The notes beneath the pieces were generated by a model. That model worked only from the letters and a program-made list of their open reading frames with translations, was not told the origin of the DNA and did not search any database. From positions 1 through 64,000 of the forward strand of contig BROG01000072.1 of NCBI GenBank assembly GCA_030159075.1: a DNA stretch of 64,000 nt, in the 5' to 3' direction. A program made the translations under genes and the position numbers. How positions within the stretch are numbered: position 1 is the stretch's first letter; every line of letters starts with the position of its first letter. Below are positions 47,150-58,407 of this stretch, one piece after another. This DNA comes from Atrina japonica (taxonomy: Eukaryota; Mollusca; Bivalvia; Pterioida; Pinnidae).

Positions 47150-48710
47150 TTCTGTAAAAAAATAATCTCATTCAGATTTCATCCCATCGATATCCACTCT
47201 TCATATTCTCACACCTGATATAGATTGATCTCGTTTTTATCAGTATTGTAACATTTATCATGAAATGCTTATTCGGAACACTTTCCTACGCATGTTGTCT
47301 GCATTTGATATCAGTTACACATAAATCTTACCAAATTTGTTTGAAAGGAAAAAGATGTATGTGTGTATAATAGGGATTATATTTATCTGCAGGTGGTGGG
47401 TGAAAAAGGGTGAGTGATGTCGCTACTAAAATTTGCCAAACTGATAAATACATGGATATAAACGGGATTTCAAGACTTCCATGTGCCAGAAAAATAATCA
47501 AGCACCATATTTGAGTTCCAGACAAAACAATATCAGTCTCGGGTGGGATGAATTAATATCTCATAACAACTCGTCGGTTAAGAGTGATTGATTCACCCTC
47601 AACTGATATGTTTCCATCTGGAACTCAAAGTGGAGCTAGATTCTATTAGTCTATCGCTGGCGTGAATAGTGTTTGCAAGCTTTAATTAGTCTTCACAGAA
47701 AACTGTAAAAGATCAAATCTAAACGCCAATGATATGCTGTAAATTCTATTCATTGAATGTTAATAATACGTCAGCTGCTCACCTCTACTAAACGATCAGT
47801 TTGATTAGATCATCTCCATCTCCCCTCTAAACTTTGGAAGTCAGGCTTCTAATTCAATGAATATGGAACTGTATATAGACACTATTATTCTATTTTGAAA
47901 CAAAAAAGGTTAAACATCGTATTGCACTTATACATACAGAATAGTTAAAGGGGAATTGGCTGTGTTTACCAAAAAATTATTTCATTTTTTCTATGTACTA
48001 CTTGTACTTGATGTACAATAACAAATAAAAGCTATACACCATAAAAATCTAATATTCCTATAATTTTGTGAGAATAAGGTCAGGTCCACTGTTGTATGTA
48101 TATACAAATAGTAAGGATGAATTAATCAATTGTAAGTGAATAATTGCCAAACTGGGTTTCTCAAGCAATTTTCACAAAATATATATTAGGAATTTAAGAA
48201 TTTTTACGCGTGTGTTTATCTCGTTTTTTTTTTTTTTGTTATTGTACATTAATCTAAGTAGTACGTTAAATAAAAAGAAAAAAAAACAAAAACAAAAACC
48301 CACAACTAATGCCCTTTTAAATGTATCAGATATAAGAACAAACGATTTATACATATAGGTTAATGTTTGAATATTTTTGCCTCTCATTCTGACAAATCTT
48401 TATTGTATATACAATATCTAAACAACATACAGCACCTACATTCTATACCGGATCAGTTAATATGCGTATAACAACCCCGTTATGATATGTATACATAAGC
48501 ATCACTTATCAATCCATTATTGTTTCTTTATCCACAGAGTTCAATTTAAAAATAAATCTTATTGCAATGTAAACATACTATAATATTCAAACATAATTCA
48601 TATGACAGCCTAACAATGCTTACAACGTGTGACTGTGACGTCAAAATGGAATAAAAATCCTTCATGTGTAAACTTGGCACATATATTATATGTTTATTAT
48701 GAGCACTGCG
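47150..48710. repeat. Segmental duplication, block B, lacking a gene
   Basis: The 3' flank of the gene blocks is present: aaacatcgtattgcac near 47914 (matching 44442 and 50770), acagcacctacattctatac at 48430 with ccggatcagttaatatg (matching 50914), and atccattattgtttctttat. At about 48560-48590 it jumps to the distal 5' flank, attcatatgacagcctaaca (48596; 52150 in block C), then ttcatgtgtaaacttggcac. The ~1.1 kb holding the gene in block C is missing. A MITE-1 copy sits inside. Confidence 0.7.
47946..48319. mobile_element. MITE-1, foldback element copy 3
   Basis: Ends ttaaaggggaattggctgtg and cacaactaatgccctttta; interior colinear with the other copies, including ttgtacttgatgtacaataa inverted near 48240. 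Inserted in block B after atacagaatag. Confidence 0.82.
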
Positions 48711-49379
48711 TCTCCTTAAATGGATATAATGACCTTGTCTGCAGTTAAAATGTTTTACTAATTGACATGTTGAAGTACTTGTGTGATCAATGTTATTGAA
48801 TGTTCTATGCCGATTATGACCGGAGTTTAAACATAATATGATTTCATTTCAATTTGACTGCGAACTCAAGACATATGTTACCGGCGATCGAATCAATCTC
48901 TGTCAACGTCTAGAAAGAAGTCCCGAGATGTGGTCATGTAACCCACAAAATGATTATAAAAACCAAAAAGAGTAAGGAAACTTTTCACAAAAGTATTTAT
49001 ATCCATCTTAAAAAGTTATATGTTAACTAAGAAACGCATATATGTTCTTATTATTTTTACATATATTTTATCGTTGATATATAATGTTCTCACCTTTTAA
49101 TTTACCAGGTGCTTTACCAAAAAAGTGAGAACACGATTAGAGACATAATACATATATCATTTATATTCTGCCTAAAACGATACTCTGAAGAGTTATTGTT
49201 TTGATTAATTAGCTCAAATGTTGATAAAGAGTCGATAGGATTTCTTTGTAATAGATCTGATTTCGGAGATATATAAGTGCTAGAGAAAACCATGATAATC
49301 AATGACCACAGGAAATAAAACTAAAGGAGATGTCGAGATAACTTGTCATCTTACTTGTTTTCTATTGAAAAGTATCATT
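48711..49379. other. Gene-free stretch
   Basis: AT-rich; nothing recognised between blocks B and C. Confidence 0.4.
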
Positions 49380-49517
49380 TGAAGACGTATATTCTTATCT
49401 GTGGATAGATGAAAAACATTCTTAACAGAACCTTAAAAATGTTCTTTCACAAAATTTCATGTGTAGATTTAAACTGTCATTTCACTAAATCGTCTGTTTA
49501 TTGTTGTTGTTAAAAGA

Positions 49518-49857
49518 TAAAGGGACATAAGCTGTGTTATTTTCAAAAGGTTTTCTTTCTTTAATTAGATTGATTTACAATAACACAAAGATATATACAC
49601 AATCACAAAATGTTTAAAATCCCCATATTTTTGTGAAAATTGCTTGTGAAATCCGGTTTAGTCAGTATTCGTTGGCAAATGATTAATACGACCTTACAAT
49701 TTGTATTATTACGGTACTGGATCTGTCCTCATTTTCACAAAATATACAGAATCATAAGAATATTTAAGGCCTGTGTATCTAATATTTGTTATTGAAAATC
49801 AATCTATAGTAGTAAAACAGGAAATATTTTGGGGTGGGGAAATACAGCTAATGTACA
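49518..49857. mobile_element. MITE-1, foldback element copy 4
   Basis: Ends ataaagggacataagctgtg and tacagctaatgtacat; interior with attagattgatttacaataa and its inverted partner near 49785. The right end is diverged. Confidence 0.75.
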
Positions 49858-51347
49858 TCGATTTCAAGTATGAACGATGTCTCTATCTAACATAATTCTG
49901 TATGGCTTTAATTTAGATTATATAAGGAATTCACAAATCATTTAAGACGGCATAGCTCTTTTCCAACCCCGTGTTGATTAATTAGACATGTATTTTAAAA
50001 AAAAATATGTAATTATATTTTTCAGTTATTAAAAAATATTTTCATGACCTCAACCCAGGATTTTTTTTAACATTTTATTTGTATAAAACGTTGACTATTT
50101 GAAACTTTCAATACATTTTTGACAGCTTGTATGCTTGGAAACGTACACATCAAATAAAACAGACAACATAATACCTTGTTCAGCTATCAAATTATTGTTG
50201 TTTTGTTGTTGTTGTTGTTCTAAAAACTCATATTTGTTGTTATAATCCATAGCTTTATTCTTTTAAAAATTAATCTTATTCAAAACTTGACCCATGACTA
50301 TCCACTCGTTATAGTTGATATCCGCCTTAAATAGACATCGACCGTAGAAACAAGTCAGTTTGCCAAAGATAAAACTTTAGCGAACAAGAACAGGGTGTGT
50401 TGTAAATTTAATACATTCATTTGTATAGCATTATACTAACTTGAAATTTTCGGTCCTGCTTATTTTTGCCCTTTTACGATAGAAAAATATTCACCCAATC
50501 TTAAATTCGCCCAAAATCACTCTTGGATGACGCACTTCAATTGTTCAGCTTGAAAATTCGCTTTCATTTTAAATCCGTCCTTTCATGCAAGAGCGAAATG
50601 GTGAAAATTAAACGGGAGCGAAAATTACCAGGTATATGTATACAGTACGTCGTCTGAAAAATTCTTAGAAAGACAGAAATCTTCTACCGCATAAATGTCG
50701 GATTACAGGGTGTAGCTCCAAATTCAATGAAAATATTAAAACAATTTATAGACATCTTTTTTATTTTATAAAACATCGTATTGCACATTACGTAAACTCA
50801 CATTTACATACAGAAAAGTAAATATGTATAAAAACGTCCGTTAATGTTTGTACATTTTTACATATCAGTCAGACAAATGTTTATTGCACTTATATTACTT
50901 TTACAATATACACAGCACCTACATTTTACACCGGATCAGTTAATATGAGTATAATAACGCCGTTATTATCTGCATAAATAAACATCATTTATCAATTCAT
51001 TCTAGTTTTTTTATCCACAATGTTTATTTTAAGAAACTATTTCATAACATTACTATATAATCCATTGTGTCTCGTAATTATTACTTCATCAATTCGCATT
51101 CGAAGCACATCAGTCACAAGAATGTACTGGGTGCTTTAAACATTCTAATCGTTTCTCAACTAACCTCGTATGGCAATCCTGTGTCGTTAGTTGTTGACGT
51201 TAATTGTTGTCGCTAGTTGCTGTTGGACGTTTTAATTTGATATACAATTTGTAGCCCAAGACTGTATTTCGAATCAATGCGCAGTCGTTGTTTTTCAGAT
51301 TGCTTTAATAGCGATGCGCTAAGTCTATGATAAACGTTTACATTCTG

Positions 51348-51713
51348 CTAATCAACTCCATGCTTTATTATGATGCAACTGGCTTTGTGCTTAAGAATTG
51401 GTCTCGGGTTTTTGCACAGCCTTTGTAACTGCATCAAATCGTGGTCATGATGATGCTCGCTTTTATCTTTAAAAGTAGCAACTGGTCCTTCCTTATCTTC
51501 ATCAGCCCATTGCACGTGATGGTGAAAATGGTGTTTCTCTTCGTCATGAGGGTGATGGTGGTGTTGATGATTATGGTAATCATTATCGTGTTTATTGTTA
51601 TGGAGTACATCCAATGTATTAGCGTGTGTATCTTCTTTGTGCATACACAAGCTACATGGTTCCACAGCAAACATGGATGATTTGTTATGTTCACAGGCAC
51701 GAAACATTGTCAT
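51348..51713 (-). CDS. Small three-motif family, member 6 (121 aa), histidine-rich
   Basis: Single-exon ORF, close paralogue of member 5. N-terminus CEHNKSSMFAVEPCSLC with Cys7, His9, Cys20 and Cys23, followed by HKEDTHANTLDVLHNNKHDN, shared almost entirely with member 5. The His-rich segment (HNHQHHHHPHDEEKHHFHHH) is shorter than in member 5. Centre: VQWADEDKEGPVATF (Val67-Trp69). C-terminus: PRPILKHKASCIIIKHGVD. The three motifs are more alike between members 5 and 6 than the His segments are, which fits selection on the motifs and freedom in the linker. Intact; function unknown; likely intracellular. Confidence 0.83.
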   Translation of the reverse strand: MTMFRACEHNKSSMFAVEPCSLCMHKEDTHANTLDVLHNNKHDNDYHNHQHHHHPHDEEKHHFHHHVQWADEDKEGPVATFKDKSEHHHDHDLMQLQRLCKNPRPILKHKASCIIIKHGVD

Positions 51714-51875
51714 TTCCTCTCGCTAGTTCACAAAGTTTGTTTTCAAGCCCAGACCAATAGTAAACAGATGCTATAACTGTATTTTGTAGATGAACGTATT
51801 TTAAACTATCCCCTCGTTATGAAACTAGTTGCTCGAGTTTTGATTTGGTTCTGATAATCCCAGACGAGGTAAGGG

Positions 51876-51908
51876 TATTTATACTTGGAATAGTTAAGGT
51901 GTGTTTAC
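51876..51908 (-). promoter_or_regulatory. Probable promoter of member 6: TATA box and forkhead-type site
   Basis: On the - strand, tataaata (51876-51883) lies 163 bases before the ATG, with gtaaaca (51902-51908) about 20 bases upstream of it. It aligns with the member 5 promoter; since the blocks are paralogous, conservation alone is weak evidence for function. Confidence 0.5.
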
Positions 51909-52270
51909 CTCTGTCATATGATAAACTGGACCGGTGCCAAGAGTAAAATGACTTTATGTAACGAAAATACAAAAATCACGTATTTAAATGAAATTTGATC
52001 ATTCGTAATTGTCACAAGTACAAAATGATTATGAATTGGATTTAAATATAACGAAAAGTTTTTAAAATTAACGGATTTTAAACCTATTTTTTAAAAGAAA
52101 ATTTTGAATGATGAAATATTTTTGCACTAAGGGGATTATGCAATAACAAATTCATATGACAGCATTCCAATGCTTACAACGTCTTACCGTGACGTTAAAG
52201 TAATAATAATTCATGTGTAAACTTGGCACAGATTATGATAAGTTATATTTTGTTATGCGCACTGGTTCAT

Positions 52271-53264
52271 ATATAAATACATGCCTGATGTAAACATCGA
52301 ATCTATTTCATGGTAATTTGCCAGCTGTGTCAGTCGCAATAATTAAACCTAGTTTCGTGGTACGTCTTGGGCGAATCAAATAAACAGTTTCAATAGATAA
52401 ATTGTTCATCAAGTGTCAACAAAAGAATGTTCAATCTATGTAAACAGAGATATCAGTTTTAATTAAGTAAATATCATTGTAGATTATTGATATTTCAAAC
52501 ATTCACAAAAATAATCAAATAATGGTAATATATCAATGTTTACCATTTGTTGATCATTAAGAAGGACATTTGAATTTGAATTCTTTTGTTTAAAAACCAA
52601 ATATGTTTTTTTAATATTAGGTCAAATAAAGATATCTTTCTCTGATAGTATCGCTTAAACGGTTGCCCTTTAATTGTACAGACTAACCGTGAAGACAAAT
52701 CTTATTTCAAGGTTTATTTTCCCATAACACTTGACATAATTTGTTTTTGTTCTTGCCTTGTGTAAGGTCTAAAATAATAAATAATAATAATAAAATATAA
52801 TCAACAAATACAAAATATCATCCGCCTTAAATCGGGTGCAAGCCTACAAGTCAGTGAAATACTAGGTTAAACAACAGCAAACAAGGAAGATAACATTCGG
52901 CCGTTGTATACATTTGTCCTTGGTCATTTTGGTCATACGCCAATACGACCATATGACTCAAGAGGTTCGGATATAAACACTGTTAATGGTACTGCTGATT
53001 ATTCCAGTTATCAAACTGTCTTTAATATTTATAAATCTACAGCTAATGAATCGATACCATAATAATGAATATATGTCATCCCAAACTTGCTTTTCATTCC
53101 ATTTCACATATCAGATTTAATTCATTTCACTCATTCACTTACTTGTATATTTGTTTGGTTTTAAAGTGTATTTAATTTCACGAGATCGGGTACAAGTTAT
53201 ATATAACAAGTAATGCGTCAGGTATTAGGAAACATCCAATCTTTTTTTTCAAAATTTGTATCAA
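52271..53264. other. Gene-free stretch
   Basis: AT-rich; nothing recognised. Confidence 0.4.
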
Positions 53265-53611
53265 TATAAAAATCTCAGATACCAAAGTATAAATCAATAG
53301 GATGTCCAGGACATAGATACAAATCCGGTAAAAATGGACAATAACGGACCTCTGGAAACCAAGAGGTGGGATCAGGTGCCATGGAGGATTAAGCATCCCC
53401 TGTCGACCGGTCACACCCGCCGTGAGTCCACAGTCAAGTCCAATGAAACACGTGAGGAGTGTATCCTCGTCACAATTGGTACAGACGTCTCAACAACCGC
53501 CAACGAAAAGGCAACTCAACATTTCACTTAGTGAAACAGAGTAGTCGCAAACAAGACTATTATACCGACCATAAAATTTGCGGAACGTTGACATTAAACG
53601 CGGTTTTCGAT
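53265..53611 (-). mobile_element. 5'-truncated PLE copy: 3' tail and last RT codons
   Basis: Nearly identical to 29358-29706: the full tail, the RT stop and the last ~40 RT codons. Similarity stops abruptly after gcggttttcgat. The closest copy to the large element, so probably the youngest insertion. Confidence 0.9.
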
Positions 53612-53956
53612 CTGTTTCTTTACACAACGTCGTAATCAACTGTAAACTAAACTATCTTTCGTTGATTCTCAAATCATATAATATCACAAAATTGAATGGT
53701 ACAATTGATATAAATTATAAGATGTATGTCATTGTATGAAGTTATCTAATGCTAAAATTTAAATTGAAAATTAAAGAGTGAGCACATGATTACTAGTCAT
53801 GTGCTCATTTTCAATTCAAAAGTTAGCAACTGACAAAATTATAATACTATAGGCAGAGGAATGTGGAAGCGAGGTGTGAACATTATGAAACGAAGTGATA
53901 TAAAAATGTAATTGATTTTTAATTCCTCGAACATGATTCATAAACCTGAACTGAAA

Positions 53957-54245
53957 AATATTAAAATCACCGATAACAAAGCATTGATCGTTAAGAGACA
54001 ATATACAAATTTGGTGAACTTGGACAAACCGCGAATCTCTGAAAATCCAGATTTGGGATCAGATGCCACAGAGGAGTAAGCATCCCCTGTTGACTGGTCA
54101 CACCCACCTTGTGTCCACATTTATATTCAAATGACATAGATCAGGAATGAATCCTCGCCACGGTAAAAGACAATTCAATAACCCCTTCCGAACAGTTTCA
54201 GACAGTTCAACATTTCACTCATTGCAACACTTTGATTGCAAAAAA
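53957..54245 (-). mobile_element. Old PLE 3' tail copy
   Basis: Diverged but colinear: attaaaatcaccgataac, ttggacaaaccgcgaatctc, gatttgggatcagatgccac, gaggagtaagcatcccctgt, ggtcacacccacc, then caacatttcactcattgcaa. It lies 345 bases from the young copy in the same orientation, but the difference in divergence argues for separate insertions. Confidence 0.75.
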
Positions 54246-56330
54246 GGTCATAGAAAATTATGTAAAATTATGAATGTCTAAAACGTTATTTAAATACTGA
54301 TTTTGAATGTCTACAACCTATTTATCTTGAACAAATCCAATGCTACAATAGATATTGTGTGTTGAAGTAAATTATTTCATTTGTAGGGGTTATGTATTTG
54401 TGGACTGTCTGTAGAATCGAATCTGAGTGTTTCTCAAGAAAAAGGGGACGGATACCATTGCATTGTTATATAAGTCCTCGGTAGCTTACACTACTAATGG
54501 AATGTATAGAACCGTCTTTAAATAATAATCTGTTTAATTTCTTGTAAACGTTTGACAAAACAAAATGTCACTGGACCGTATCATATTTGGAAATATTTAT
54601 AAAATTCGATGTAGTCTATACACGTGCATATACGTTGTACATATATTTCTATGCGTACGACTACTCAGTCTTGTCTTTTGTGTTTAATATGTGTTTATTT
54701 TTGTCTCTTTAATAGATATGGACATGTGTTTTGCTTATTTTTTTTATTTCTAACATCAAAATTAATCTCGCATTTCAAAATTCACATTTACAATCTAATA
54801 TCAATCCATAAGTTTATGAACAATTTTCCCATTAATCTCTCTGTAAAACGATCTTTTTGATATATTTTTCAGTGACGTTATATCTATTTTCTTAAAATTA
54901 TTAACAACTAGATTTAAATACATACAGACTGACCTCCTAAAACTTTTATTTGAACCTGGTTGTTAATTACATGGGAAGTTACCAGCATTTATTCTTTGTA
55001 AAGAGAATATGTTGTATTTTGAAACTTAAGCATCTCGGAATAATCAGAAATTTATGAGTAGAAACTATATGGATTAGGGTCTAAGAGAATGAAATTTAAA
55101 AGAAATTGGTATAAAAACATACCCCGGAGAACAATTCCAAAAAAGATAATTTGACATAGAAAGTAATGGGAAAATGACGTTTGTTCATAAAGTTGTCACT
55201 ATACTGTATTTACATAAAAATGAGCTTGATGCCAAGTGAACGAAGTGACGTATTATGTACTTCGTTATACTGAGACTGATAATAATCATGAGGCAATATA
55301 GTATAGAAGACAAGTATTCTCCAAAAATTATATCAGTGTACACTCACATAGAACACATAATTATAGAGGGTATCATTGTAAAGACGACATATTATTTCGT
55401 TTATATTTACATTTATATGATAACTTTGGTAATATTTTGGTCGTTGAAAATATCATTAGGTCCTACTTCATAATTATCCTCTTTCTTTTCACTGAACTAC
55501 TTTTCCAACTAATTCGGTTGCTAAATTCGAATAAACAAGTATTGAACACAGCGGGCTATTGTTTGTAGTTTAAACATGAAAGGGATTTGGCAAAGTGTTC
55601 TGTGTTAAAAAGCAACTGTAAAGTTTGTAAATTCTTTGGCTGTTTGGCGACTATTATATGAATGGGAATTTTAGTCTTTCATACGATCACATAGCACCTT
55701 TATCTTGTAAAGAAAGGTCTTTTGAATTATCTTGAATTAGTAATCTTTGGTCATCTACAAGTATTAAATCATTGATTTCTAAACAAAACTGTAAAAGCAG
55801 TATGAAAACAAAGATAAGGGAGCAGCACGTATATACAAGAATAAAACAAATCTCAATCACAATATCTGATACACGTCATTTTACTGGGCAACCGACGGAA
55901 GAAAACATTTTTATCAACGGTATAGAGGTTGTCTGGATTAAGGCGGAAAACACATATAAATTTGAGTTTAAAAGTTCCTCGACATTTACACACCTGACAT
56001 CACTGACATACTTCAGGTTTCAGGTAACAAAACTGTGCTACGTGTACTGTTGGGTTTCTTTTTATTCACGTGTAGCCTGCTTTTAACAAAACAGAATATG
56101 AGAGAAATGGCTATAACCTACTTTTGGAATAGAGTTAATTTGGTTGTTAATATTTTCAAAGTATTATAGTCTCCAGAATGAGACATAAACTTGTACAATC
56201 ATAAAATTGTAGTAAATAATCATTTTAGCGAAAAACTATCATCAGAATTATCTTCGTGGTCGTGTGCCCTGTCTTACTATTCCGTATTCCGCAAAGACAT
56301 CTGCAGTTACAATGACTTCATTACCAATAG
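54246..56330. other. Gene-free stretch
   Basis: ORFs at 55255-55473 and 55772-56086 show no recognisable motif. A single MITE-2 arm (gacatagaaagtaatggga) lies near 55153. Confidence 0.4.

Positions 56331-56335
<5 letters not shown>

Positions 56336-56420
<85 letters not shown>
56336..56420. repeat. (AT)n then (GT)n microsatellite
   Basis: About 20 AT units change into about 21 GT units. Confidence 0.97.
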
Positions 56421-56425
<5 letters not shown>

Positions 56426-56481
56426 AGTAGGCTACTGTTCATCCAGTCTGAAGGGATGGAAATATCAAATCATATGTCTTA

Positions 56482-56640
56482 AGCATCAGCGTCGGAAGCA
56501 AATTGAAAGTGGGGGGGCTAAACCAACTTAAAACACATACACACGCCAGAAACGTCTGGGGCTAAGCCCAAATTTTTAACACCTATGTCTATCTTTGCAA
56601 AAAAAAGTGGGGCCCCCACCCCCCGGTTCCGACGCCTATG
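56482..56640. mobile_element. Small TIR element, ~159 bp
   Basis: Left end catcagcgtcggaagc, right end ggttccgacgcctatg, imperfect inverted copies. The interior has a G-run (gggggggc) and a C-run (cccccaccccccgg). Non-coding; resembles short TIR repeats seen in molluscs, from memory. Confidence 0.6.
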
Positions 56641-56834
56641 TTAAAGATGGAGAGACGCCATTTAAATCAATCAGGATTCCCAGTGATTTGGAGAAATACA
56701 AAGATGGTGTCATGTTTGATAGAAAATATTGTCTTCCCAGATAGACTTACATGTGTGTGTTTCTTTTTCGTTTCCTTTACTTTTCTCTTTGAGTTTCCTC
56801 AAGGCTCAAGTTCATTTGCGTATTAGGCCAGTTG

Positions 56835-57020
56835 TTAGTTGACTTCTGTCAAGGTGGTCTACAATGATAGGGGCCTAATCCTCTGATTTTTCGAGATCAG
56901 TAAAATCATTGCTTAACCTACTGACAAGGTTGACCTCTGTCAAGATAGTTTAAAATAATAATAGGCCCTACCCTGATATTTCGAGATCTGTAAAGTCATT
57001 GCCTAACCTACTGGCAGTGC
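56835..57020 (+). repeat. ~92-bp tandem duplication
   Basis: gttgacttctgtcaaggtgg ... cctaacctactg occurs twice in tandem (second copy starts gttgacctctgtcaagatag at 56929), followed by a shorter related piece at 57025. Confidence 0.8.
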
Positions 57021-57640
57021 CCGATTGACCTCTTAGGTTATTGACATAGGTCTATTTCACGTTATCAATGTTTGCTTTGATTTTTTGTTAGATTCTAGAG
57101 TTATTAAACCATTTTTCGTCAGGGGTCAAAATTGATCTGCGTATATCTAGAGGCTATACATGTAGGGTAAGCACAAAGTTACAATTTGCAATGATTCCCG
57201 AATATTTATGTAAATATTAATTTATAGTATATACAAAATCATTTAAATCTTCACACCAATATTTATACCAATAAACACATCATTCATTTTAGTCAGTCAC
57301 AATTCGGACAAACAAAAAGTTTCTAGTTCCAACGCTTGTGCATTCTTCATACGCCCAATATCCACATTTCATACATTGATTCCACTCCTCGCCGATCTCC
57401 TCTTCTAACACTTCATGTATATATGCTTCCATGCAGATAATACAAAAGTACTCTTCCGACTCAATTTCAGATGTGAAGGTACCCTTAACCTTTTGTTTGT
57501 TGCTTTTCTTTAGATGAATTAGCATTACTTTTTGCTTGTTCTCCCCCTTTTTTGCAGGTGATATTTTCAACGAAATTCTTTACAGAAGTATCTGTAATCT
57601 AAATGAAACTGTTTCGCAAGGTGTCGCAACGGAGTTCACT

Positions 57641-57960
57641 TCAGATAGTGTCAAGGAGCTTGTGGATGGCTGGACCGACTGAATCGTGGCACATTTGGAT
57701 AATTGGGACAAGGTGGAGTGTATCGTTGCAATTTTGGTTGATTGGGACTGGGAGGACTGTACCTTGACACATGCGGATGACTTGGATTGGGAATTCCCCG
57801 TGGTACTTCTGGAGGGGTCGGATTAGTGTGACTGTACCATGACACTTGTGAGTAATTGAACTTGGTGGACTGCACCATGACACTTATGGATGATTGGGAC
57901 TGGGAGGACGGCACGGTTGCACTTTGGGATGGATGGGTGGACTGAACCATTCAACTGGTG
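57641..57960 (-). repeat. Degenerate tandem repeat within the transposase Ser/Pro-rich segment
   Basis: Repeats of roughly 60 bases containing gactgtaccatgacact or close variants, best seen at 57750, 57830 and 57870. They encode the low-complexity Ser/Pro/Gln stretch. Confidence 0.55.
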
Positions 57961-58138
57961 AATGCATTGGCAAAATTATCCAAGGAGCTGGTAGATGACT
58001 GGAACAATGGATAGTATTGTAGAGCTTGGTTACGGATGGGTTGTGGAACTGGTAGTTGGTTTGGCTGACTGCATCATGATATTTGCGGATGGTTGGGTGG
58101 ACGTGGTCATGGAGCTGGTGGATGACTGGACCGAGCTT

Positions 58139-58407
58139 TGTTTGTTTGTTTATTGGTGTTTAACGTCCCACTCAAGAATATTTCACTCATATGGAGACGT
58201 CACCAAATGCCGGTGAAGGGCTTTAAATTTTGGCCTATGCTCGGCACTTACGGCCATTGAGCAGTGAGGGTTCTTTAACGTGCCGACACCTACTGTGACA
58301 CGGAGCCACGGTTTTTACTGTCTGATCCGACAGACAGGAAACCAACCTGTCGCCGGCTGGACTCGAACTTACGACCTCACGATCAAGAGTTGAGCGCGCT
58401 ACCGACT
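58139..58407 (-). repeat. SINE-1 inserted in the transposase remnant, with 12-bp target site duplication
   Basis: The same SINE as 14647-14905, reversed: tgtttgtttattggtgttta at the tail side, actcaagaatatttcactc, ccattgagcagtgagggtt and the tRNA-like head gcgcgctaccgactt. The direct repeat tggaccgagctt lies at 58127-58138 and 58408-58419. The transposase was already present when the SINE landed. Confidence 0.92.

Larger units (their letters stand above)
49380..52270. repeat. Segmental duplication, block C (holds member 6)
   Basis: The most compact copy of the duplicated unit: 5' and 3' flanks, gene and promoter are all present, with a MITE-1 copy at 49518. Correspondences with block A are listed there. 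Confidence 0.7.
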
